A stretch of DNA of 32,844 nucleotides from Thiospirochaeta perfilievii (GTDB taxonomy: Bacteria > Spirochaetota > Spirochaetia > DSM-2461). The DNA lies in assembly GCF_008329945.1 (NCBI RefSeq), contig NZ_CP035808.1, positions 1 to 32,844 of the forward strand, given 5' to 3'. Positions 1-6,477 of this stretch are shown in pieces. The notes under the pieces were generated by a model that saw only the letters and a program-made list of their open reading frames with translations, was not told where the DNA came from and did not search any database. The position numbers were made by a program, and so were the translations under genes. Position 1 is the stretch's first letter. The number at the start of each line of letters is the position of its first letter.

Positions 1-1191
1 TAAAGGAGATATCTTTATTATGTTAAAGCCAGATGTGAAGTCTAGGTACTTAACAGACATGGATCTACAGGAACCAATTATTACTAATTTCCTTTGTAGT
101 TTTTCTAATATCATTTCAGACTTCTTGCTTATAGAGTCCATTGAATCAATAAAAAGTTTATATTCGAAAGGTTCTAATAGTTTAAGAAGATAGTCACAAA
201 GAGCAGGTACACTATCTCTAGTTATTCTTACCTTTATCTCTTCAAGGTCATAATCACCATAAAGAGCATCTTTAAGATACTCTTTATCATTTTTTAGAAG
301 ATAGATAATAGTATTAATTAAAGTTGCCTTTATGTTATCTAGATCATCCCATATAAGAACCTTACCACTATATTTATTACGTACCTTCTTACATAGTTCA
401 GACTTTCCTACTCCCTTAGGGCCTATAACAAGAGTTGAGACATTTAGCTTTAAGTTTGAAGTAATAAGACTCATCTGTTTAAACCTACCAACATAGATAT
501 ATTTAGCTCCTATATAGTCAGGAGCAAGGGTGTTGTTGTTTCTGGATGCTCTTAAGTATGATAAACGATTCTTAGCAGTAAGAAGTATTCGTTTTATTCC
601 TCTAGCCTGTATCTCAGAAGCTTTATCAAACCTTTTTCTAAGTTCAGAAGGAGTTGTCTTTGCATAGATAGTCGTTGTCTGAATACTGGAGTGACCAAGG
701 GTCTCTTTCACTGTACCAATATCAGAGCCAGAAGAGAGCAAAAAGGTTGCAAAGGTGTGTCTCAGAGAGTGAGGAGTTAATTTATTCATATTAAGACGTA
801 AACGGTACTGGTTAACTATCTTTGTCAATGTGCTTGGGGATAGGCATACTATCTCCCCAGAAGGCTTTTTTGAGGTAAATAAGAAGTAATTTTTATTCTG
901 AGGTGGATGCAGCTTTCTCCAATTAATTAGTGCATCAAATAGTCTGGGAGTTAATGGTATATGCCTATATGAGATATGATCTTTTTTAGCTGATGGGAAG
1001 TTAATAATTTTCTCAGAAAAATCTATACAACCCCATCTAAGATTACGTACTTCTACTGATCTAAGACCAGCATCAAGCATAAGTAGTATAAGTACAATAT
1101 CCCTTGGTTTATCATGCCTATAAATACAGTCTACAAGTAATGATACTTCAGATACTGTTAGGTATTTGACTTCGCTTGGATCTCTTTTCAT
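1..1191 (-). CDS. Tyrosine recombinase fused to P-loop ATPase (N-terminal 397 residues; continues at 32844)
   Basis: Reads from ATG 1191 to the window edge with no stop, then continues in phase from 32844 to 32467, giving 522 residues. Residues 1-190 are a tyrosine-recombinase catalytic domain: Arg in 'DAGLRSVEVR', the HxxR box in 'PHSLRHTF', His in 'ETLGHSS' and Tyr in 'TTTIYAKT' are all present. The usual N-terminal SAM-like core-binding domain is absent; an in-frame stop at 1218 leaves no room for it. About residues 255-397 form an ATPase with Walker A 'GPKGVGKS', a Walker-B-like 'KFLIDSMD' and sensor-like 'IIGSCR', resembling the ATPase_2/STAND group. AAAGGGAG lies about 9 nt before the ATG. 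The start overlaps the end of the TolC-like gene by 44 nt. Likely job (inference): plasmid resolution or site-specific recombination governed by an ATPase. Domain calls are firm; the purpose is unknown. Confidence 0.85.
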   Translation of the reverse strand, partial: MKRDPSEVKYLTVSEVSLLVDCIYRHDKPRDIVLILLMLDAGLRSVEVRNLRWGCIDFSEKIINFPSAKKDHISYRHIPLTPRLFDALINWRKLHPPQNKNYFLFTSKKPSGEIVCLSPSTLTKIVNQYRLRLNMNKLTPHSLRHTFATFLLSSGSDIGTVKETLGHSSIQTTTIYAKTTPSELRKRFDKASEIQARGIKRILLTAKNRLSYLRASRNNNTLAPDYIGAKYIYVGRFKQMSLITSNLKLNVSTLVIGPKGVGKSELCKKVRNKYSGKVLIWDDLDNIKATLINTIIYLLKNDKEYLKDALYGDYDLEEIKVRITRDSVPALCDYLLKLLEPFEYKLFIDSMDSISKKSEMILEKLQRKLVIIGSCRSMSVKYLDFTSGFNIIKISPL

Positions 1192-1846
1192 TCTCAAGTA
1201 CTCCCTTTGAGTAAACTAACTCCTCATATTTAAAAACAACAGATAGATAGTCTTTCTTATATTTTAAAAACTCGATAGTACTAATTACACCATCTTGAAA
1301 CTCTTTATCGTGGTAGTTGTATATTTCTAGGCATATATCTGCTAACTGTTTTTGATGAACTATTAAAGCTTCCAAGGAAAATATTTCTTGTTCTATGGAG
1401 ATTATTTCATTATGTATTTTTTGAGTTTGCTCTTCAGATAATTTTTTTTCAGATGCTAGATGTTTTTTTTCTGATTCACTTTTATCTGAAATTTCTTTTA
1501 AATATTTATTTTTAAAAATATCTTTATTGAGTTGATTTTCATAGAGAGCAAGTGAATTTGAAATAATTGCATTAAGAGAAATCTGTAAACTAAAACTGTT
1601 TTCTAAAATATTGTAGGAAAATTCAGGTAGATAACCTGTAATTAAAATGTAGTCATTTAGTTTTAGTTTTTTATACTCTGGAAGATTTTTATAATTAGTA
1701 TCTGAAAATATTAAACAATTCCCAGAAAAAAATATTATTAAAAAAAGTAAATAATAGTACCGGGGGTTATAGGGGGTACGTAAAATAACTATTTTATTTA
1801 CCACCCAATCTTGCAAAGTATGAGTTTTTTTTAACTTTTCAAACAA
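1148..1846 (-). CDS. TolC/outer-membrane-efflux-like helical protein, short
   Basis: 232 residues from a TTG start at 1846 that overlaps the stop of the preceding gene by 8 bp. A hydrophobic stretch at about residues 31-48 ('YYYLLFLIIFF') may be a signal or anchor. From residue 75 on, the chain is almost all helix and coiled coil. It ends in a segment with the feel of a TolC hairpin: Gly-Val-Ile-Ser then 'EFLKYKKDYLSVVFKYEEL'. Full TolC proteins are about 400-480 residues with two such repeats, so this is half-length: a truncated member, a single-repeat relative or an unrelated coiled coil. A GTG about 20 codons in could be the real start. It sits between the 66-residue gene and the recombinase-ATPase, all overlapping, so the three probably share a transcript. 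Confidence 0.5.
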   Translation of the reverse strand: MFEKLKKTHTLQDWVVNKIVILRTPYNPRYYYLLFLIIFFSGNCLIFSDTNYKNLPEYKKLKLNDYILITGYLPEFSYNILENSFSLQISLNAIISNSLALYENQLNKDIFKNKYLKEISDKSESEKKHLASEKKLSEEQTQKIHNEIISIEQEIFSLEALIVHQKQLADICLEIYNYHDKEFQDGVISTIEFLKYKKDYLSVVFKYEELVYSKGVLENEKRSKRSQIPNSI

Positions 1847-2039
1847 GTATTACCCCATACTTTTTTGACTCATCAGAACCAACGCTAGATAACTTCACTA
1901 CCTGATAGTATTTCCTTCTCTTTTGAAATCGTTCAGGTAATTCCTCCAGTGCTTTTTCAACTTCTTCTACAGATTCTTTTAAAACAGTTGAGTGAAGTAT
2001 TTTATTATTCTGGGTACTTACTAAAATTCCTGCAAACAT
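1839..2039 (-). CDS. Small hypothetical protein (66 aa)
   Basis: Starts at ATG 2039 behind a strong Shine-Dalgarno AAAAGGAGAAGTT, which makes it a convincing small gene despite its size. It begins 'MFAGILVSTQNN' and ends 'KKYGVILV', with a charged helical centre (residues 20-45). The alternating beta-helix-beta pattern suggests a small alpha/beta fold. No family recognised. It is the first gene of the minus-strand set that leads into the TolC-like gene and the recombinase-ATPase, and its stop overlaps the next start. Confidence 0.6.
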   Translation of the reverse strand: MFAGILVSTQNNKILHSTVLKESVEEVEKALEELPERFQKRRKYYQVVKLSSVGSDESKKYGVILV

Positions 2040-2129
2040 AACTTCTCCTTTTAACTATTACATAGTGAAGAAATATTTATGAATTCAAAAAAAATAATAA
2101 ATAATACTTTTTTTAATCTTGGCTTTTAA

Positions 2130-2172
2130 AAATTCATCATTACTAACTTAATAAGTTAGTAATGATGAATTT
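2130..2172. repeat. 43-bp perfect inverted repeat containing the shared 21-bp palindrome
   Basis: Two 21-nt arms that are exact reverse complements around one central A. The inner 21 bp (TACTAACTTA, A, TAAGTTAGTA) recurs exactly at 2883-2903. It lies 17 bp past the stop of the 226-residue gene. Read on the minus strand it is followed by a T run, so it could end transcription. It could also be a protein site or the end of a small mobile unit. Confidence 0.85.
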
Positions 2173-2188
2173 AGTATAATGAAGGTGG

Positions 2189-2869
2189 TTAATTTATATA
2201 ACAAAGATTATCAAGTTCACAAAATGATATGTAATTATATTTACTAGTTCTCTCTTTAATATTTTTTCTAAAGGGAATAACTATATTTTGAGGTGTATCC
2301 TCTGGTAAAATGAGTGCTAAACCTCTACGGTATTGGAATATTTCTCTAGAGTTATCATTGTAATGTACTGTAATACGCCAAGCATTACTTGCAGGTCTTT
2401 GAAATAAATTCCGTCCATTAAGTTTTTTTAATAAACATTCATAGTCTGATAAAAAACGATCTTTATCTATATCATGAATATTTGGATTATACATTTTTTT
2501 TATATTTATGTTTTTTGTAACCCTTTCAAATAGTGAATCTGGAGAAGTATTTACTATATGTTTAGTAAAGGTTGTATTGCAATAATAATGTACTGCAATA
2601 ACTGGTGTGCTAATAATCGGTATCTTTTTTAACAGTTTAGGCTTTAATTTTTGCTTTCCTGCTTCTTTTATATAGTCATCAACAACATTATTTAATTTGT
2701 TTGCAACTTGTAATAACTCTTTATATGCAGGAGATATAATCCTGGTTGGCTTTTCTTGTTGCTTGTCTATTAGTAGGTTCCAATTATTATTATCTAATGC
2801 TAACTCATAAGCTTTTTTGTGTAATAAGAAGTATAAATCAGGAGTTTTTAGTTTTATTGCTTTTTCCAT
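2189..2869 (-). CDS. Hypothetical protein (226 aa) flanked by matching palindromes
   Basis: Starts at ATG 2869 behind AAAGGATAAAAA; the start looks sound. The N-terminal 85 residues are Lys-rich and helical. The C-terminal half mixes strands and helices around 'RPASNAWRITVHYNDNSRE' and 'EIFQYRRGLALILPED'. No signal peptide, membrane segment or known motif is visible, and I do not recognise the family. The gene stands alone: the left neighbours share its strand but lie 150 bp away, and the IS3 element lies to the right. A copy of the same 21-bp palindrome stands on each side. A DNA-binding or replication role is possible but unsupported. Confidence 0.6.
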   Translation of the reverse strand: MEKAIKLKTPDLYFLLHKKAYELALDNNNWNLLIDKQQEKPTRIISPAYKELLQVANKLNNVVDDYIKEAGKQKLKPKLLKKIPIISTPVIAVHYYCNTTFTKHIVNTSPDSLFERVTKNINIKKMYNPNIHDIDKDRFLSDYECLLKKLNGRNLFQRPASNAWRITVHYNDNSREIFQYRRGLALILPEDTPQNIVIPFRKNIKERTSKYNYISFCELDNLCYIN

Positions 2870-2880
2870 TTTTTATCCTT

Positions 2881-2905
2881 TATACTAACTTAATAAGTTA
2901 GTATA
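2881..2905. promoter_or_regulatory. 25-bp palindrome just upstream of the 226-aa gene
   Basis: TATACTAACTTA, A, TAAGTTAGTATA is a perfect inverted repeat 11 bp before the start codon of the gene at 2869, next to its ribosome-binding site. Its core 21 bp is identical to the centre of the repeat at 2130-2172. Candidate operator or leader hairpin for that gene. Confidence 0.7.
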
Positions 2906-2933
2906 AGTGTTCTATGTATAGTATAAAACACAT

Positions 2934-2960
2934 TTGATATAAAGTCAGCTTTTTTATATA
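2934..2960 (+). promoter_or_regulatory. Promoter of the 4238-4777 RNA, split by the IS3 insertion
   Basis: TTGATA at 2934-2939 is followed by exactly 17 bp and then TATA at 2957-2960, where the IS3 element begins. Removing the element and one copy of the TATA duplication restores TTGATA-17-TATATT, whose last two bases are 4231-4232. Transcription would start near 4238. The -10 box survives beside the RNA, while the -35 now lies 1.27 kb away. Confidence 0.6.
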
Positions 2961-3038
2961 ACGGTCTAACTTTTTTAAACAGCATATTCTAAAAATTAAA
3001 TTCACTCCTGTATATATAAATGTATAATAGGAGATAAT

Positions 3039-3338
3039 ATGGGTAGAAGAAAAAAGCATGATAGTGCATTTAAGTTAAAAGTAGCCTTAGAAGCTATCAA
3101 AGAAGAAATTACAGTAAGTGAAATAGCTAGTAATTATGAAATTCATCCTCAGCAAGTTAGGCAATGGAAGAGGGAATTCTTACAGAATGCAGAATCAGTT
3201 TTTCAAAAAGATGATGTAGATAAGAAGAAAGTAGAAGAATTAGAAACTGAAAAGGAAGACCTCCAGAGTTTAATAGGACAACAAACTATAGAGATCAATT
3301 TCTTAAAAAAAAACTTGAAAAAGTTGAACATCGATTGA
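3039..3338 (+). CDS. IS3-family transposase OrfA
   Basis: 99 residues. The N-terminal helix-turn-helix of the HTH_Tnp_1 type is clear ('HDSAFKLKVALEAI', 'TVSEIASNYEIHPQQVRQWK'). A leucine-zipper-like coiled coil at about residues 65-95 follows, as usual in IS3 OrfA, where it multimerises and binds the inverted repeats. AGGAGATAAT precedes the ATG. The stop TGA at 3336-3338 overlaps the TTG of OrfB. An in-phase slippery heptamer near the end allows a fused OrfAB. OrfA alone normally acts as a DNA-binding regulator of transposition. Confidence 0.92.
   Translation: MGRRKKHDSAFKLKVALEAIKEEITVSEIASNYEIHPQQVRQWKREFLQNAESVFQKDDVDKKKVEELETEKEDLQSLIGQQTIEINFLKKNLKKLNID
3308..3314 (+). other. Programmed -1 frameshift site A-AAA-AAC in the IS3 orfA-orfB overlap
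   Basis: Within an A9 tract (3305-3313) followed by C, the orfA reading frame presents A, AAA, AAC in exact X-XXY-YYZ phase. A -1 slip continues through KKLEKVEHRL into orfB, which is open in that frame through this point. This is the standard way IS3 elements make the OrfAB transposase. Confidence 0.8.
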
Positions 3339-4174
3339 AGGTGCCTATGGTCTCTAAAGATGAAAAATTATCACTTTCAAAACAGTGTGATCTACTTAAT
3401 ATTAATCGCTCAAGGATATACTATACCCCTAGAACGAAGTCCAAAGAAGATCTTATGATAATGCGTCTTATTGATGCTTTATATCAAGAGAATCCTTGTA
3501 TGGGTAGTAGAAGAATGAGTAAAGAAATCTCTAAGACTCATGGTATAAAACTAGGTAGACTTAGAGCTCGTAGGTTGATGAGAGAAATGTGTATAAGTGC
3601 TATATATCCCAAGAAAAACCTTTCAGTACCTGATTCAGAGCACAAAATCTATCCATATCTGCTTAGAAATTTACGGATAGAGAGACCTAATCATGTATGG
3701 TCTACAGATATTACATATATTCCGCTTTCAGGTGGTTTTGTATACCTTACGGCTGTTATTGACTGGTATAGTAGAAAGGTTCTGACATGGAAACTATCAA
3801 ATACAATGGATGTTGGCTTTTGTAAATCTGTAGTAGTTGAAGCTATAGCTAAATATGGTACTCCTGAAATATTTAACACAGATCAAGGGTCTCAATATAC
3901 AAGCAAAGAATTTACAGATCTACTTAAAGATCATGAAATTAAAATCAGTATGGATGGTAAAGGTAGAGCTCTAGATAATGTATTTGTTGAAAGGTTATGG
4001 AGATCAGTTAAACAGGAAGATGTATATCTTAAGGATTATAGAGATATTAGAGATACAAAAAGGCATCTAACTAATTATTTTGAGTACTATAATAATAGAC
4101 GAAGACATCAATCTTTAGATGATGAATTCCCTGAAGATATATATTATGGTAAGGTTAAATTAATAGCAGCTTAA
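3335..4174 (+). CDS. IS3-family transposase OrfB (DDE integrase domain)
   Basis: 279 residues if started at TTG 3335; it is more likely made as the C-terminal part of an OrfAB fusion. The N-terminal HTH_21-like region ('GSRRMSKEISKTHG', 'GRLRARRLMREM') is followed by the rve integrase core. The DDE triad is visible: Asp in 'WSTDITYI' (about residue 126), Asp in 'FNTDQGSQYTS' (about 186) and Glu in 'NVFVERLWRSVK' (about 222). The C-terminus 'YFEYYNNRRRHQSLD' is the family hallmark. Full length and no lesion. It carries out strand transfer of the element. Confidence 0.95.
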   Translation: MKVPMVSKDEKLSLSKQCDLLNINRSRIYYTPRTKSKEDLMIMRLIDALYQENPCMGSRRMSKEISKTHGIKLGRLRARRLMREMCISAIYPKKNLSVPDSEHKIYPYLLRNLRIERPNHVWSTDITYIPLSGGFVYLTAVIDWYSRKVLTWKLSNTMDVGFCKSVVVEAIAKYGTPEIFNTDQGSQYTSKEFTDLLKDHEIKISMDGKGRALDNVFVERLWRSVKQEDVYLKDYRDIRDTKRHLTNYFEYYNNRRRHQSLDDEFPEDIYYGKVKLIAA

Positions 4175-4237
4175 TGGCGGGTGTGAATTTAATTATGCTA
4201 TATGCCTGTTTGATTAATTAGACCACTATATTTATTA

Positions 4238-4777
4238 GGGAACAATATTCCGAAGAATGAGGAAGTTTGAGACCGGAAACGACTGTAAGTACTAATAGGT
4301 TTAAACTATATCTAGAAAAAGGCGAAGCCGACCTTTGTTTAGAATAATGTTGAGAACTAGAGGGAACCCATGTTAGAAACATTATTCTAAACACCACCGC
4401 TACCTGCGAAGCTTACAAGCAAATACCGAAGGTTCTTGCTTCTCTAAAGGACAAGATTTAAACAAAAGCAAAAAAGGAAGACCGAGGACCGAGGTTGTTT
4501 TTGCGATAGTTACAGCGTAAGAAATTAATTGTTTACTAGTTCATTAATACACCCTGATGTAAAAGACACTAACGGTTAGGGTTTAGCCAGGTGAACAGAA
4601 TACTGGTTATTGGGTGGAGGGAACCGGAACGAACCGTTAACTTAGTTGAATGTGTTGTAAGTTAATGGTTTTGAAAAAGACACCTAAAAAAGTTATTGGC
4701 AGTAACTAAGTTCACTGACAATAACCCGTGTTCTGTCTCTTCCCCGAAGGGGATTGCCTGGCGTAATTATTTTTTTT
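4238..4777 (+). ncRNA. Large structured noncoding RNA (~530 nt), unassigned
   Basis: There is no credible ORF on either strand between the IS3 element and the McrC-like gene. This stretch is more GC-rich and purine-rich than its surroundings and packed with hairpins. Examples: 4264-4274 with 4298-4307; GGC-GAA-GCC at 4321; a perfect 16-bp stem 4336-4351/4378-4393; AAGCAA/TTGCTT capped by ACC-GAA-GGT; TAACGGTT 4570-4577 with AACCGTTA 4632-4639; TTAACTTA/TAAGTTAA; and GTTATTG 4692-4698 with CAATAAC 4719-4725. CCCC-GAA-GGGG (4742-4752) and the long-range pair GCCAGG 4586-4591/CCTGGC 4757-4762 precede a T8 run at 4770-4777. The plus strand is favoured by that T run, the A-rich loops and the reconstructed promoter. 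The size fits the ornate phage/plasmid RNAs (ROOL, GOLLD), but I cannot match it to one. Confidence 0.65.
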
Positions 4778-4783
4778 ATAGAA

Positions 4784-6469
4784 CTAATATTTGTATTTTA
4801 TTAAAAGTTTTTTAATAATAGGTTTTAAGCTTACTAAATCGTTATTGTTCCCAGGCTTTAGTTTGAAAGCTCCTACTCCATATAGTAAATCATTATCAGA
4901 ATTTGCGTTTTCATAGAATAATTTATTAATATTCCCAGGATATAAAATAAAAGCACCTTTTGCTAATACTAAAGCGTCCCTATAAGTATGCATTTTATCT
5001 ATATCTGTGTTCTTATATTTTTCTATTTTTTTTTCTGTTAAATTTGTATTTTCTATAGATATGGATTGAATTTTAAATTTTGCATCAAAAATGTAAATGG
5101 CGGCTAATTCACTTCCATTGAAAATTTCTAATGATATATCTGGATCATATGACGTAGAATAACTTTCAACAGTATAATTCTTATTATAGTGAAGTCTTAT
5201 CCTTGGAAGTTGTTTGTTTTCTTTAAATTCAAAGTAGTTTGAATAGGTTTGTTTTTTTAATGTTTTAGAAAAATCAGATTTCAATATGCTATACTTTTTT
5301 TTATTTAATTTTTCTTCATAAATATCAGCTATTATTTGAGAAATAGCAAAGAAACAATAGTTTTCATACAAAACATCAAGAGATTTGTTTTCAATCATCT
5401 CTTCTATATTTGTAGAATCACTTAGTTGTTTAGGTAACGATTTTATACCTAAATAAAGATGAAATATATGTCTATAGCCATCTTTTCTTGTTAAGACTGT
5501 AGAATATGAAGGAATATTATTCATAACTCCGATATTTTTTAAAAAAGATCTCTGCAGTATATTTTTTAATTTACCTATATGCTCTTGATTTTCTTCAATT
5601 AATTCATAGTTACTAAAATTATCTTGATTGATAAAGAACTTTTGGAATTTTGTTATTAATTGCAGACACCATTCTATAAAGAATTTTATAAATCTATTTT
5701 CAGAGTTATCAAAAGTATCTATAGTTTCTTTTATAAGTAATTCTTTTGGAATATAATTATTTTCATTGATTTTAAACTTGAGATTCAAATTATTATTACA
5801 AGGAATAAGTCTTGTTGAACCTGAAAATATATCTACTAGAGATTCGTTTGATATTTCATTTACATTTTCTATGTTTTCATACTTTATTACGTTGGACATA
5901 AGGCGATTAGGATTATTTTCAATTAATTTAAAAATTGAAAATATATTATTTGATGAGTTTTTCGTGTTTAACGCATTATGAATAATTAGAAATGTATGAT
6001 AGTTTAAATCAGTTTTTTTTAACTTATTTCTCTCTATTTCAGAAAATGTAGATTGGTTAAAATCATATGACAAATTTATTATAAAAGAATTAACCGTGCT
6101 TATTAAGAAGTCCATTTCTTCTGAAGTAATTTTTTCAGACTCAATAAGCAATTTTATTTTTTTAAAAAAAGTTATACCTACACAGTTTTTAAAAAGTAAT
6201 GTTCCATAGTCTTTGGATCCAAATTCACCTTTTTTTATGAAGTCAGAAAATATAAAACTGTTATCTAATGATTTTACTTTATATTTATTCCATTCTTTTA
6301 AGATAATATTGTTATTTTCAAAATAAATATTCCCTTTTGATGTGTCACTGCATTCTAAGAAAGAAGAAGTACCATTAATAAAATCATCTAAAACGTGTTG
6401 TTCTAAATTTTCATTATAAATTATAACATTTTCTGTCTTTATAGCATTTATAGATAATCTTGTTTCCAC
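4784..6469 (-). CDS. McrC-like restriction nuclease subunit (LlaJI R2-like)
   Basis: 561 residues. The long N-terminal part resembles the DUF2357/McrC-type region. A PD-(D/E)XK nuclease core follows near residues 440-470: 'SYDPDISLEIFNGSEL' then 'IYIFDAKFKIQ', giving the D...E-x-K-type metal and catalytic residues. It starts 8 bp after the McrB-like gene ends, so the two are co-transcribed. In McrBC and LlaJI systems this subunit cuts DNA when driven by the AAA+ partner. The two methyltransferase genes transcribed away from it make an LlaJI-like system more likely than a modification-dependent McrBC. The gene looks intact. Confidence 0.8.
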   Translation of the reverse strand: METRLSINAIKTENVIIYNENLEQHVLDDFINGTSSFLECSDTSKGNIYFENNNIILKEWNKYKVKSLDNSFIFSDFIKKGEFGSKDYGTLLFKNCVGITFFKKIKLLIESEKITSEEMDFLISTVNSFIINLSYDFNQSTFSEIERNKLKKTDLNYHTFLIIHNALNTKNSSNNIFSIFKLIENNPNRLMSNVIKYENIENVNEISNESLVDIFSGSTRLIPCNNNLNLKFKINENNYIPKELLIKETIDTFDNSENRFIKFFIEWCLQLITKFQKFFINQDNFSNYELIEENQEHIGKLKNILQRSFLKNIGVMNNIPSYSTVLTRKDGYRHIFHLYLGIKSLPKQLSDSTNIEEMIENKSLDVLYENYCFFAISQIIADIYEEKLNKKKYSILKSDFSKTLKKQTYSNYFEFKENKQLPRIRLHYNKNYTVESYSTSYDPDISLEIFNGSELAAIYIFDAKFKIQSISIENTNLTEKKIEKYKNTDIDKMHTYRDALVLAKGAFILYPGNINKLFYENANSDNDLLYGVGAFKLKPGNNNDLVSLKPIIKKLLIKYKY

Positions 6470-6477
6470 TATATTTC

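Larger units (their letters stand above)
2961..4226 (+). mobile_element. IS3-family insertion sequence, complete
   Basis: About 1,266 bp with two overlapping transposase frames in the order and -1 phase typical of IS3. The ends carry imperfect inverted repeats of about 45 bp. The left end reads ACGGTCTAAC, then AAACAG and ATTAAATTCACTCC. The right end, reversed, reads GTGGTCTAAT, then AAACAG and ATTAAATTCACACC. TATA flanks both ends (2957-2960 and 4227-4230) and is a plausible 4-bp target duplication, though TATA is common here. Both frames look intact, so the element may be active. Confidence 0.85.

Noticed and set aside
1762-1776. G-quadruplex from two G5 runs
   Set aside because: Only two G runs are present; four are needed for an intramolecular quadruplex.
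4238-4777. Group II intron or its remnant
   Set aside because: No GUGYG start, no domain V with its AGC triad, and no intron-encoded protein nearby in the right orientation.
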